From the NCBI GenBank assembly GCA_036389345.1, contig DASVQD010000055.1, positions 108,411 to 172,410 on the forward strand: 64,000 nucleotides of DNA, given 5' to 3'. The notes under the pieces are model-generated. The model had not been told where the DNA came from, did no database searches, and saw only the letters and a program-made list of their open reading frames with translations. The DNA comes from Allosphingosinicella sp036389345. GTDB lineage: Bacteria; Pseudomonadota; Alphaproteobacteria; Sphingomonadales; Sphingomonadaceae. The translations under genes and the position numbers were made by a program. Positions 1 to 10,150 of this stretch are shown in pieces; positions within the stretch are counted from its first letter, which is position 1; each line of letters opens with the position of its first letter.

Positions 1-1
1 C

Positions 2-856
2 CGGATGACCGTCCCGGTCAACATCGGCAAGAGCGGGCCCTTCGCGTTCGTCGTCGATACCGGGGCCGAACGGACCTCCATCGCCCAGGAACTGGCGCAC
101 GACCTCCGGCTCGGCCTCGGCAGCCGGGCGCGGCTTCACAGCATGACCGAGGTGAGCCAGATCCAGACGGTGCTGATTCCGGCGCTGGAGGTCGGCGGCA
201 GAAGCGTCCGCGACATCCACGCCCCGGCGCTCCAGCGCCGCTATATCGGGGCCGAGGGCATCCTCGGAGTCGATTCGCTCCAGTCCCAGCGCGTGTCCTT
301 CGATTTCGCACGACAGCAGATGACGGTCACCAACAGCCACAGGCGGGAGGAATCCTGGCCGTCCGACACCATCGTCGTCACCGCCCGCAACCGCCTCGGC
401 CACCTCGTCCTGGTCGACGCCTCGGTCGAAGGGCAGAAGGTCTGGGTGATCCTCGACACCGGCGCCCAGACCACGGTCGCCAACAACGTCCTCAGGCGCA
501 AGCTCGAGGAAAAGGGCCGGCTCCGGGCGACCTTCCCGATCATGCTCCAGAGCGTGACCGGCGGCCAGATGCCGGCGGACCAGACGGTGGTGAAGAAGAT
601 CCGGCTCGGCGGGATCGACATCAAGGACATGCCGGTGGCGTTCGCGGACGTCCACCCGTTCGCCAAGCTCGGACTTTCGAAAAAGCCGGCCTTGCTCCTC
701 GGAATGGACGCGCTCCGGCTGTTCGACCGGGTCTCCGTCGATTTCCCGAACCGGCGGGTGAGGCTGCTCGGCGGCTCGAGGTCGCAGCGGGCGGGGGGTC
801 AGTTCGCCTCCAGCCAATCCGTCATCCCGGCGAAAGCCGGGACCTTGGGTCATTGA
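2..856 (+). CDS. Retropepsin-like aspartic protease family protein, 5' truncated by window edge
   Basis: The reading frame is already open at the left edge, and the first Met (base 5) sits immediately before the first catalytic lobe, so the signal peptide and true start are probably outside the window. Counting from that Met, two Asp-Thr-Gly-Ala motifs are visible, FVVDTGAERT (D18) and VILDTGAQTT (D151), the two-lobe arrangement of periplasmic retropepsin-like proteases found in alphaproteobacteria. Function is probably envelope proteolysis; the substrate is unknown. The last residues (VIPAKAGT) are encoded by a palindromic repeat half-site at 823-845, so the C-terminal tail is repeat-derived. 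Confidence 0.8.
   Translation, partial: RMTVPVNIGKSGPFAFVVDTGAERTSIAQELAHDLRLGLGSRARLHSMTEVSQIQTVLIPALEVGGRSVRDIHAPALQRRYIGAEGILGVDSLQSQRVSFDFARQQMTVTNSHRREESWPSDTIVVTARNRLGHLVLVDASVEGQKVWVILDTGAQTTVANNVLRRKLEEKGRLRATFPIMLQSVTGGQMPADQTVVKKIRLGGIDIKDMPVAFADVHPFAKLGLSKKPALLLGMDALRLFDRVSVDFPNRRVRLLGGSRSQRAGGQFASSQSVIPAKAGTLGH
823..845. repeat. Palindromic repeat half-site (GGCGAAAGCC core)
   Basis: The core GGCGAAAGCC flanked by cccg/ggga recurs many times in this window. Here it overlaps the 3' end of the aspartic protease gene and encodes part of its tail. Confidence 0.6.
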
Positions 857-902
857 GGCGCCACTCCTCGGCACGGTCCCGGTTTCCGCCGGACGAAGGG
901 GA

Positions 903-1331
903 TCAGGAGGGCTGCGGCACCCCAAGCCGCGGAATGTCGATCTTCGGGCAGCGGTTCATCACGACCTTGAGGCCGGCGGCTTCGGCGCGCGCCGCGGCTT
1001 CCGCGTTGATCACCCCGATCTGAAGCCAGACCGATTTCGCGCCGGCGGCGATGGCCTCGTCGACCGCCTCGCCCGCGGCCTGGGACCGGCGGAAGATGTC
1101 GACCATATCGATGGGCTCGCCGATCTGGGCGAGGTCGCGCCAGACATATTCGCCGTGGACATGCTCGCCGGTGATCTGCGGGTTCACCGGAAGCACTCGG
1201 TACCCGTGGGCCTGTAGGAACTTCATCACTCCGTAGCTCGGCCGGTCCGGCCGGTCGGACGCGCCGATCATGGCGATGGTGCGGGTCGAGGCGAGGAGGT
1301 CGTACAGGTCTTCGTCGCGGGTGAGGGGCAT
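903..1331 (-). CDS. CoA-binding domain protein (YccU-type)
   Basis: About 142 residues forming a single Rossmann-like CoA-binding domain: the start TRTIAMIGASDRPDRPSYGV carries the glycine-rich nucleotide loop, followed by VLPVNPQ and the typical end VMNRCPKIDIPRLG. Members of this family bind CoA and resemble the N-terminal half of succinyl-CoA ligase alpha, but their physiological role is not settled. The frame can be read back to 1439, but that extension is encoded by a palindromic repeat; ATG at 1331 (alternative 1340) fits the family. It lies downstream of apbC on the same strand with only the repeat between them. Confidence 0.85.
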   Translation of the reverse strand: MPLTRDEDLYDLLASTRTIAMIGASDRPDRPSYGVMKFLQAHGYRVLPVNPQITGEHVHGEYVWRDLAQIGEPIDMVDIFRRSQAAGEAVDEAIAAGAKSVWLQIGVINAEAAARAEAAGLKVVMNRCPKIDIPRLGVPQPS

Positions 1332-1340
1332 GGCCGGCAT

Positions 1341-1428
1341 CGTCGCCCCAGCGAAGGCTGGGGCCCCAGGGAGTGAAGGGCGCCGGCGTTCTTCACCCGC
1401 CGGGGCCCCAGCCTTCGCTGGGGCGACG
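1341..1428. repeat. Palindromic intergenic repeat (CGTCGCCCCAGCGAAGGCTGG type)
   Basis: Inverted repeat with arms CGTCGCCCCAGCGAAGGC and GCCTTCGCTGGGGCGACG around a variable centre containing gtgaagggcgcc. The same arms occur at 31028, 35118 and, diverged, at 19738. It separates apbC from the CoA-binding gene. Confidence 0.85.
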
Positions 1429-1435
1429 GATAAAC

Positions 1436-2401
1436 TCACCTCGCTGCGATCCGCTCCATCAGCCGGGCTGCAATGCTTGCAAAGGCGTCGGCTTCCGTCC
1501 CCTCGCCGGCGGCCGGCGGAACGCCCGAGTCAGAATCCCGCCGGATCGAGAGAGTGAGCGGAACCCGACCCAGGAAGGGTATCTCCATCACCTTCGCAGC
1601 CGCCTCGGCGCCCCCGGAGCCGAACGGATCGGAGACTTCGCCGCAATTGGGGCAGGCGTAGCCGGACATGTTCTCGACGAGGCCGAGCAGGGGCACGTCC
1701 ATCTTCCGGAACAGGTCGATGGCCCGGCTCGCGTCGATCAAAGCCAGGTCCTGCGGGGTCGAGACGATCACCGCCCCCGCCGGCTTCCATTTCTGGATGA
1801 GCGACATCTGGATGTCGCCGGTGCCGGGCGGGAGGTCGACGATCATCAGTTCGCGATCGTCCCAGTCGCCGTCCATCAGCTGGCCGAGGGCGCTGGCGAT
1901 CATCGGGCCCCGCCAGGCGAGCGCGGTTCCGGGCTCGACCAGCTGCCCGATCGACAGCATCTTCACGCCGAAGGCGTCGACCGGGACGATCCTCTTGTCC
2001 CTGAGCTCGGGCCGGTCGGAATTGCCCATGATCCGGGGCAAGGACGGGCCGTAGATGTCGGCATCGACCAGGCCGACCTTCCGGCCGGAGCGGGCAAGAG
2101 CGACCGCGAGGTTGGCCGCGACCGTCGACTTGCCGACACCGCCCTTGCCGCTTCCGACCGCGATGATCGTGCGCGACACCTTGTCCGCCGTCATGGCTAT
2201 CCGGACGTCGCGGACCCCGGGGAGGGCGGCGAGCGCGGCTCGGATCCGGCCTTCCAGACCGGCGCGTTCCTCGGCGGAAAGGCCGCCGACGTCGACCACC
2301 AGGCTGGCGACGCCCTCCTTGAGGCGGGGCGCCGCGACCCGCCCCCGGGCCTCGACAATCGACGAGAGTGCGGCGGTTAGGGGGTCGGTCTGGTCGGTCA
2401 T
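1436..2401 (-). CDS. apbC: Mrp/ApbC family iron-sulfur cluster carrier ATPase
   Basis: A 321-residue P-loop protein. Residues 1-75 are a short DUF59/MIP18-like domain; residues 76-321 are the Mrp ATPase with the deviant Walker A GKGGVGKST (85-93), VDADIYGPS, and the conserved NMSGYACPNCG segment carrying C250 and C253, the CxxC pair that binds the transferred [4Fe-4S] cluster in this family. Known role: cytosolic Fe-S scaffold/carrier that delivers clusters to apo-enzymes with ATP hydrolysis. It is divergent from hflK with about 70 bp between starts. Family assignment is firm; target proteins cannot be inferred. Confidence 0.95.
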   Translation of the reverse strand: MTDQTDPLTAALSSIVEARGRVAAPRLKEGVASLVVDVGGLSAEERAGLEGRIRAALAALPGVRDVRIAMTADKVSRTIIAVGSGKGGVGKSTVAANLAVALARSGRKVGLVDADIYGPSLPRIMGNSDRPELRDKRIVPVDAFGVKMLSIGQLVEPGTALAWRGPMIASALGQLMDGDWDDRELMIVDLPPGTGDIQMSLIQKWKPAGAVIVSTPQDLALIDASRAIDLFRKMDVPLLGLVENMSGYACPNCGEVSDPFGSGGAEAAAKVMEIPFLGRVPLTLSIRRDSDSGVPPAAGEGTEADAFASIAARLMERIAAR

Positions 2402-2471
2402 CCACCGCAGATAGGCGGCGGCATTGGGCTTGCCACTGTTTTTCCGCCGAGCCGCTTCCTATAAAGGCCCT

Positions 2472-3551
2472 ATGGCAAGATTTTTCGGGTGGGGCGCGCG
2501 TCTCGGCGCCGTGTTGAATGAAAATCGCGGCGGGCCCTGGGGTCCTTCCGGCGGCGACGGCGGCGACGGCGGAAGCGGCGGCGGGCCGCGCAATCCCTGG
2601 GGCCAGCCCCCGCGCAAGCGCCGCTCCCCGGGAGTCGGCGGGAATGTCGGCTCGATCGACGATTTCCTGAGGAGGAGCCGCGAGAAGTTCGGCGGCCGCT
2701 TCCCCCATCAGGAGGGACGGCCCTACTGGCTCTACGGGCTCGCCGTGTTCGTCCTGCTGTGGCTTCTGTTCACCTGCTTCCACCTGATCGGACCTCAGGA
2801 GCGGGGAGTCGTCACATTGTTCGGCAAGTACAGCCGGACGGTGAACAGCGGAATCGCGATGACCCTGCCGCTGCCGATCGAGCGGGTCCAGAAGGTCGAC
2901 GTCGGCCAGATCCGCACCAGCAACATCGGCTCGTCCGACACGGCGCAGGAAAATCTCATTCTCACCGGCGACCAGAATATCATCGACGTCGCTTATTCCG
3001 TCCGCTGGACGATCCGCGACCCGCAGCTTTATCTCTTCCAGATCAACGATCCGGACTTGACGATCAGCGAAGTGGCCGAGAGTTCGATGCGCGCCGTTCT
3101 CGCCACAGTCTCTCTCGACGACGCTATCGGCGCGGGGCGAAGCGACATCGAATCGAGGTCCGCCCTCGTCATGCAGCAGGTCCTGGACGGTTACGGCGCC
3201 GGGGTCAGGATCGAAGGCGTCGCGATCAAGCAGTCCGATCCGCCCGCCACCGTCAACAACGCCTTCAAGGAAGTGTCCGCCGCGCAGCAGGAGGCGCAAT
3301 CCTATATCAACCAGGCTCGTGCCTACGCCCAGCAGCAGACCGCCCGGGCGCAGGGCGACGCGGCGGCCTTCGACAAGGTCTACGCCCAGTACAAGCTGGC
3401 TCCCGAAGTGACCCGACGGCGCATGTATTACGAGACGATGGAGCGGGTACTTTCCAAGGTCGACAAGACCGTGGTCGAGGCCAATGGAGTAACCCCCTAT
3501 CTGCCGCTGCCCCAGGTCCAGCGCCAGGTCCAGGAAGGAGCCGCCCGATGA
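2472..3551 (+). CDS. hflK: HflK, SPFH-domain regulator of FtsH
   Basis: About 359 residues. A Gly/Pro-rich N-terminus (GGPWGPSGGDGG), one membrane span near residues 86-106, then the SPFH/band 7 domain (GPQERGVVTLFGKYSRTVN) and a coiled-coil tail rich in Ala/Gln (AAQQEAQSYINQARAYAQQ). HflK and HflC form a membrane assembly that encloses FtsH and limits its protease activity. A TTG start at 2424 is possible, but ATG at 2472 gives the expected MARFFGW N-terminus. The stop codon overlaps the hflC ATG in an ATGA, indicating translational coupling. Confidence 0.95.
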   Translation: MARFFGWGARLGAVLNENRGGPWGPSGGDGGDGGSGGGPRNPWGQPPRKRRSPGVGGNVGSIDDFLRRSREKFGGRFPHQEGRPYWLYGLAVFVLLWLLFTCFHLIGPQERGVVTLFGKYSRTVNSGIAMTLPLPIERVQKVDVGQIRTSNIGSSDTAQENLILTGDQNIIDVAYSVRWTIRDPQLYLFQINDPDLTISEVAESSMRAVLATVSLDDAIGAGRSDIESRSALVMQQVLDGYGAGVRIEGVAIKQSDPPATVNNAFKEVSAAQQEAQSYINQARAYAQQQTARAQGDAAAFDKVYAQYKLAPEVTRRRMYYETMERVLSKVDKTVVEANGVTPYLPLPQVQRQVQEGAAR

Positions 3552-4402
3552 GCCCGGCGCTTCGCAACCCGATCGCGCTCGCCTTTATCGCGATCGTCCT
3601 TCTCGTCCTCGCCGGAAGCACGTTCGCGACCGTGCCGGAAACCAAGCAGGCGGTGATCGTCCGCTTCGGCAATCCGGACCGGGTGATCAACGCCTATCGC
3701 CCGGGCGTGGATTTCGGCCGGACCGGTGCCGGGCTGATCGCCCGGCTTCCGTTCATGGAGCAGATCGTCTGGATCGATAAGCGGATCCTCAGCGTCAAGA
3801 TGGACCGTCAGCAGGTGCTCTCCACCGATCAGCTCCGGCTGCAGGTGGATGCCTTCGCGCGCTACCGGATCGTCGATCCGCTCCAGATGTACATCTCGGC
3901 CAAGACCGAGGAGCGGGTCAGCGACCAGCTCAAGCCCATCCTCGGCTCCGCGATCCGGAACGAGCTCGGCAAGCGCGAGTTCGCAAGGCTTCTCAGCCCG
4001 GAGCGGGGGCAATTGATGGCGAACATCAAGCAGGCGCTCGACCGGGTCGCCCGGCAATATGGCGCCGAGATCGTCGACGTCCGCATCAAGCGCGCCGACC
4101 TTCCCGAGGGGACTCCGCTCGATTCCGCCTATGAGCGGATGCGCACCGCGCGCCAGCAGGAGGCCGGAGCGATCCGGGCCCAGGGCTACAAGCAGGCGCA
4201 GATCATCAAGGCGGACGCCGACGCCGAGGCCGCGAAGACCTATGCGGAGGCCTATGGCAAGGATCCCGACTTCTACGCCTTCTACCGCGCCATGCAGAGC
4301 TACGAGACGACCTTCGCCCCGGGCGAGAACCAGGGCCGCTCGACCATCATCATGTCCCCCGACAACCAGTATCTGCAGGAGTTCAAGGGAAAGAACCGGT
4401 AG
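3548..4402 (+). CDS. hflC: HflC, SPFH-domain partner of HflK
   Basis: 284 residues. An N-terminal membrane anchor (residues 7-29, IALAFIAIVLLVLAG) is followed by the SPFH domain (VPETKQAVIVRFGNPDRVIN), the HflC-typical segment DKRILSVKMDRQQVLSTDQ, and a helical region with GYKQAQIIKADADAEAAK. It starts in the ATGA overlap with hflK, so the two are co-translated in the usual order. Downstream, a palindromic repeat and then a DegP-type protease follow on the same strand, a common alphaproteobacterial arrangement that places membrane and periplasmic quality control together. Confidence 0.95.
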   Translation: MSPALRNPIALAFIAIVLLVLAGSTFATVPETKQAVIVRFGNPDRVINAYRPGVDFGRTGAGLIARLPFMEQIVWIDKRILSVKMDRQQVLSTDQLRLQVDAFARYRIVDPLQMYISAKTEERVSDQLKPILGSAIRNELGKREFARLLSPERGQLMANIKQALDRVARQYGAEIVDVRIKRADLPEGTPLDSAYERMRTARQQEAGAIRAQGYKQAQIIKADADAEAAKTYAEAYGKDPDFYAFYRAMQSYETTFAPGENQGRSTIIMSPDNQYLQEFKGKNR

Positions 4403-4428
4403 GAACGACCGATTGACGGCGCTTTTTA

Positions 4429-4515
4429 CGTCATGCCGGACTTGCTCCGGCATCCACCTTTCGCCTTCGGCCGAGCGCTGAAGAAGGTGGATCCCGGATC
4501 AGGTCCGGGGTGACG
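4429..4515. repeat. Palindromic intergenic repeat (CGTCATGCCGG / CCGGGGTGACG type)
   Basis: Inverted repeat with outer arms cgtcatgccgg and ccggggtgacg and an inner pair catccacctt / aaggtggatc. It lies 27 bp after hflC and may end or stabilise the hflKC transcript. Related copies occur at 45637, 46047 and 56247. Confidence 0.8.
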
Positions 4516-4649
4516 GTTGCATCGAATAACGAGAGCCGAAACTCGGAGACCTATTCAAATCCCGTTCAGCAGCACCAAATACAGTTGTAATCGATCAGGA
4601 TCGCCCGGATCCGCCCACCCGGGCCGAAGCAAATGAGGAGAATGCAATC

Positions 4650-6200
4650 GTGCGTTACGTCTATGGCATCTCGGCCGCCATTCTTCTTGGCGGAGCCGCC
4701 GCCACGCTGACGGTGGGCCCCGTCGGTGCCCAGACCGCCCAGAACGATCCGGGCACCATCGCGTCGGCCGCTCCGCGCCCCGGAGCGCCGATGAGCTTCG
4801 CCGACCTCGCCGCCCGGCTCCAGCCGGCGGTAGTCAACATCTCGACCAAGCAGTCGGTCCAGGTCAATCCGAGCCGCCAGGTGCCGCCCGGCTTCGAGGA
4901 TTTCTTCCGCCAGTTCGGGGTTCCGGTGCCCGACGGCGGCGGCGACGCTCCGGTCACCCAGCGCGGCGGCTCGCTCGGCTCCGGCTTCATCATCTCGGCC
5001 GACGGCTATGTGGTGACCAACAACCACGTCGTCTCTCCGGCCCGCACCGGAGCGACCGTCGAGCAGATCACGGTCACCCTTTCCGACCGCCGCGAGTATG
5101 AAGCGACCCTCGTCGGCCGGGACACCGCCTCCGATCTCGCCCTGCTCAAGATCAAGGGCAACAACCTTCCCTTCGTCCGCTTCGGCGATTCGAAGCAGAC
5201 GAGGGTCGGCGACTGGGTCGTGGCGATCGGCAATCCGTTCGGGCTGGGCGGAACCGTCACCGCGGGAATCGTCTCGGCCCTCCACCGCAACATCCGCGCC
5301 GGCACCTATGACCGCTACATCCAGACCGATGCGAGCATCAACATGGGCAATTCGGGCGGGCCGATGTTCGACCTGAACGGCAACGTCATCGGGATCAACA
5401 CGGCGCTCATTTCGCCGACCGGCGGCAATGTCGGGATCGGCTTCGCGATCCCGGCCGAGCAGGCCTTCCCCGTCATCGATTCGCTCCGCAAGGGCCAGCG
5501 CCCGCAACGCGGCTATATCGGGGTGAGCCTGCAGGAGCTCGACGAGGACATCGCGGCGTCGCTCGGGATCCCCAAGAACCAGGGCGAGCTCATCCGCGGG
5601 GTCACCGCCGGCGGCCCGGCCGCGCGCGCGGGAATCCAGCAGGGCGACGTCGTCGTCAGCGTCGGCGGACGGCCCGTCACTCCCGACGAATCGCTCGCCT
5701 ATCTCGTCTCGCGCCAGCCCATCGGCTCGCGGGTGCCGGTCGAGATCGTTCGCGAAGGCCGCCGGCAGACGGTCAACGTCGCGGTCGGGGAGCGCCCGAC
5801 CGAGGAGGAGCTGGCGCGGCTCAACGGCGGCGAGGACGAGACTCCGGTCACGGAGCCTGCCGAAGGCCAGCAGTCGACCAGCCAGAGATCGGCCCGCGAA
5901 AGCCTCGGGGTCACCGTCCAGACCCTGACTCCGGAGATCGCCCGCTCGCTTCGACTGAACGACGTCAACGCCAAGGGCGTGGTCATCGCGTCCGTCAGTC
6001 CGGGCAGCGACGCCGCCGCCAAGGGGATCCAGCCCGGCGACATCATCCTGTCGATCAACCAGCGCGCGACTCGGACTCCGGAGGAGGCTGCGGCCGCGGT
6101 GGCGGCGGCTCGCTCAGCCGGACGCAAGACCGTGCTCCTCCTCGTCCGCCGCGCCAACACCGCCCCGGCCTATTACGGAATCGCTTTGGCGGGACGGTAA
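4650..6200 (+). CDS. degP: DegP/HtrA (Do) family periplasmic serine endoprotease
   Basis: 516 residues. GTG start behind a GAGGAGA Shine-Dalgarno at 4633-4639. Signal peptide in residues 1-28 (GGAAATLTVGPVGAQ). Trypsin-like domain with the triad H126 (TNNHVV), D162 (ASDLALL) and S235 (GNSGGPMF), followed by two PDZ domains (RGYIGVSLQEL and ESLGVTVQTL). Known role: ATP-independent degradation or refolding of misfolded envelope proteins. It could equally be called MucD/DegQ; within-family naming needs a tree. It follows hflKC, so three quality-control genes are adjacent, but a 247 bp gap with a repeat suggests a separate promoter. Confidence 0.93.
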   Translation: MRYVYGISAAILLGGAAATLTVGPVGAQTAQNDPGTIASAAPRPGAPMSFADLAARLQPAVVNISTKQSVQVNPSRQVPPGFEDFFRQFGVPVPDGGGDAPVTQRGGSLGSGFIISADGYVVTNNHVVSPARTGATVEQITVTLSDRREYEATLVGRDTASDLALLKIKGNNLPFVRFGDSKQTRVGDWVVAIGNPFGLGGTVTAGIVSALHRNIRAGTYDRYIQTDASINMGNSGGPMFDLNGNVIGINTALISPTGGNVGIGFAIPAEQAFPVIDSLRKGQRPQRGYIGVSLQELDEDIAASLGIPKNQGELIRGVTAGGPAARAGIQQGDVVVSVGGRPVTPDESLAYLVSRQPIGSRVPVEIVREGRRQTVNVAVGERPTEEELARLNGGEDETPVTEPAEGQQSTSQRSARESLGVTVQTLTPEIARSLRLNDVNAKGVVIASVSPGSDAAAKGIQPGDIILSINQRATRTPEEAAAAVAAARSAGRKTVLLLVRRANTAPAYYGIALAGR

Positions 6201-6308
6201 CCACTTCATTCCTCCCCGGGCTCGTCTCGGGGAGGAATTGGTTTGCTCCGCTTGCCGCCTCGTTCGACATCGGGGATAGGATGCACCCCAGCGAGGGGAG
6301 CATCCGCC

Positions 6309-7928
<1,620 letters not shown>

Positions 7929-7931
7929 TAT

Positions 7932-8096
7932 TTGCCTCCCCATGCGCAGCATGGGGAGGGGGACCACCCGAAGGGTGGTGGAGGGGTAGGAGCAGGAGGC
8001 TTCGCCAATTCGCGTTCGAACCGCCTAGTCCTGCGCCTTTTACCCCTCCACCATGCTTCGCATGGTCCCCCTCCCCATCTGGCGATGGGGAGGCAA
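7932..8096. repeat. Long palindromic repeat (TTGCCTCCCCATGCGCAGCA type)
   Basis: Outer arms ttgcctccccat and atggggaggcaa enclose inner arms ctccaccatgcttcgcatgg and its counterpart agggtggtggag. The same composite layout is at 43776-43912 and a half copy at 63917-63976. It fills the gap between the HerA-like and OPT genes. Confidence 0.85.
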
Positions 8097-8169
8097 GTTT
8101 GTCGCAAGCCTCTTGCTGCCGCCGCTCGCCTCCGCGAAGGTGCGCGAGATCAAGAGGGGAAGCGAGCAC

Positions 8170-10125
8170 ATGGCGCCAGAAGCATCGACCCGCGAGCTGA
8201 CGGTCCGCTCGATCCTGCTCGGGGGGCTGCTGACCCTCGTCTTCACCGCCGCCAACGTCTATCTCGGATTGAAGGTCGGGCTGACCTTCGCGACTTCGAT
8301 TCCCGCAGCCGTCATCTCGATGGCGGTGCTTCGCTGGTTCAGCAATTCCACCATCCTCGAGAACAACATCGTCCAGACCGTCGCCTCGGCGGCCGGGACC
8401 CTGGCCGCGATCATCTTCGTGCTGCCGGGCCTGGTGATGATCGGCTACTGGCAGGGCTTCCCGTTCGTCACCACCGCGGCGATCACGATGCTCGGCGGTA
8501 TCCTGGGAGTCCTGTTCTCGGTTCCGCTCCGGCGGGCGATGGTCGTCGACAGCCCGCTTCCCTTTCCGGAAGGCCGCGCGGCGGCCGAGGTGCTCCAGGT
8601 CGGCTCGCAGTCGAGCGCGGGCCAGGAGGAGAGCAGCAAGGGCCTCTCCGTCCTCGTCTGGAGCAGCCTCGTCTCGGCGGGCTTCGCCGTCCTGACCCAG
8701 ACCCGTCTCGTCGCGGCGGAAGCGGCCGCCTATTTCCGGGCGGGCTCGGGTGCGACGGGAATTTCCGGCGGTCTTTCCTTCGCACTGATGGGCGTGGGGC
8801 ACCTGGTGGGGATTTCGGTCGGGATGGCGATGTTCCTCGGGCTGGTGATCGGCTGGTGGATACTCCTGCCCCTGCTGACCGCCCAGACCCCGCTGCCCGG
8901 AGGGCCGGAGGAATGGGCTCTCACCGTCTTCACCCGCGACGTGCGCTTCTTCGGCGCCGGAGTGATCGGAGTGGCGGCCGTGTGGACCCTGCTCAAGATC
9001 GCCGGACCCGTCCTCGGCGGAATCCGCTCCGCGATGGCGGCGAGCGCGGCCAGGCGCGGCGGGAAGGTCCTGGCGCTCGAGGAGCGCGACATGCCGATCG
9101 CCATCGTCGGCTTCGGCTCGCTCGCGATCCTGGCCCCGATCGCCTGGCTCTTGTGGTCGGTAATCGCCGGCGGCCCGCTCGCCGGCTCCGCCCTGCTCCT
9201 GATCGGCGGCGCCCTGATCTTCGTCCTCGTCATCGGGCTGATGATCGCCGCGGTCTGCGGCTACATGGCCGGCCTGATCGGAGCCTCGAACAGTCCGGTT
9301 TCGGGGATCGGAATCCTTTCCGTCGTCGCCGCCTCGCTGATGCTGGTCGGGCTGTTCGGGCGCGAGACCTCGCCCGGGACGACGGAGGCGCTGGTCGCCT
9401 ACGCCCTGATCGTCACCGGGATCGTCTTCGGGATCGCGACCATCTCCAACGACAACCTCCAGGATCTGAAGACCGGCCAGCTGGTCGGGGCGACTCCGTG
9501 GCGCCAGCAGGTCGCACTCATCTTCGGAGTGATCTTCGGGTCGCTGGTCGTTCCGCCCGTGCTCCAGGTGCTCTACGTCGGAATCGGGTTCGCGGGGATG
9601 CCGGACGCGGGGCCCAACGCCCTGCCGGCGCCCCAGGCGGCCTTGATCTCGGCGCTGGCCAAGGGCGTGCTCGGCGGCAACCTCAACTGGACGATGATCG
9701 GCTACGGCGCGCTCACCGGCGCCGGGCTCGTCATGCTCGACGAAGTGCTCGGCGGCGCCGGGAAGCTCCGCCTTCCGCCGCTCGCCGTCGGGATCGGTAT
9801 CTACCTGCCGATGGCGGTGATCCTTCCGACCGTGACCGGAGCGGTGATCGGCTATTTCTACGACCGCTGGGCCGACCGGCGCGAGAAACCCGAGTTCGCC
9901 CGCCGGATGGGAGTCCTCACCGCCACCGGGCTGATCGTCGGCGAGAGCCTGTGGGGCGTGGTGTTCGCCGGGATCGTCGCGGGATCTGGGAAGGACACGC
10001 CTTTGGCCCTGGTCGGCGAGGGCTTCGAGACGGCAGCGCTGATCGGCGGGACGGCGCTGTTCGTGCTTCTGGCGATGTGGATCTATCGCCGCACGATGCG
10101 GCTGACGGCCTCCGCTCCGCACTGA
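8170..10125 (+). CDS. OPT family oligopeptide transporter
   Basis: 651 residues with about 14 or more hydrophobic segments spread over the whole length. The start (ELTVRSILLGGLLTLVF, NVYLGLKVGLTFATSIPAA) and the motif NNIVQTVASAAGT are characteristic of bacterial OPT transporters, as are SNSPVSGIGILSV and NDNLQDLKTGQLVGATPWRQ. Known role of the family: proton-coupled uptake of small peptides or metal-chelator conjugates across the inner membrane. ATG at 8170 is preceded by GAGGGGAAG; a longer frame back to 8053 runs through a repeat and is not credible. Given the downstream peptidase genes, peptide uptake is a reasonable inference. Confidence 0.9.
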   Translation: MAPEASTRELTVRSILLGGLLTLVFTAANVYLGLKVGLTFATSIPAAVISMAVLRWFSNSTILENNIVQTVASAAGTLAAIIFVLPGLVMIGYWQGFPFVTTAAITMLGGILGVLFSVPLRRAMVVDSPLPFPEGRAAAEVLQVGSQSSAGQEESSKGLSVLVWSSLVSAGFAVLTQTRLVAAEAAAYFRAGSGATGISGGLSFALMGVGHLVGISVGMAMFLGLVIGWWILLPLLTAQTPLPGGPEEWALTVFTRDVRFFGAGVIGVAAVWTLLKIAGPVLGGIRSAMAASAARRGGKVLALEERDMPIAIVGFGSLAILAPIAWLLWSVIAGGPLAGSALLLIGGALIFVLVIGLMIAAVCGYMAGLIGASNSPVSGIGILSVVAASLMLVGLFGRETSPGTTEALVAYALIVTGIVFGIATISNDNLQDLKTGQLVGATPWRQQVALIFGVIFGSLVVPPVLQVLYVGIGFAGMPDAGPNALPAPQAALISALAKGVLGGNLNWTMIGYGALTGAGLVMLDEVLGGAGKLRLPPLAVGIGIYLPMAVILPTVTGAVIGYFYDRWADRREKPEFARRMGVLTATGLIVGESLWGVVFAGIVAGSGKDTPLALVGEGFETAALIGGTALFVLLAMWIYRRTMRLTASAPH

Positions 10126-10130
10126 CCCGG

Positions 10131-10150
10131 GCAGGACTTTCCGGTCCTGC
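10131..10150. terminator. Bidirectional stem-loop between convergent genes
   Basis: GCAGGAC (10131-10137) and GTCCTGC (10144-10150) form a perfect 7-bp stem with a 6-nt loop, placed exactly between the stop codons of two converging genes. No clear U-tract is present, so terminator strength is uncertain. Confidence 0.55.

Noticed and set aside
1332..1439. N-terminal extension of the CoA-binding protein
   Set aside because: The additional residues (VAPAKAGAP..GAPAFAGAT) are the translation of a palindromic repeat, not of a conserved domain.
1530..3299. Minus-strand frame of 589 codons spanning apbC and hflK
   Set aside because: It crosses two recognised genes on different strands and contains no recognisable domain.
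7932..8096. CRISPR array
   Set aside because: The repeats are inverted, unequally spaced and occur once per intergenic gap; no regular spacer pattern or cas gene is present.
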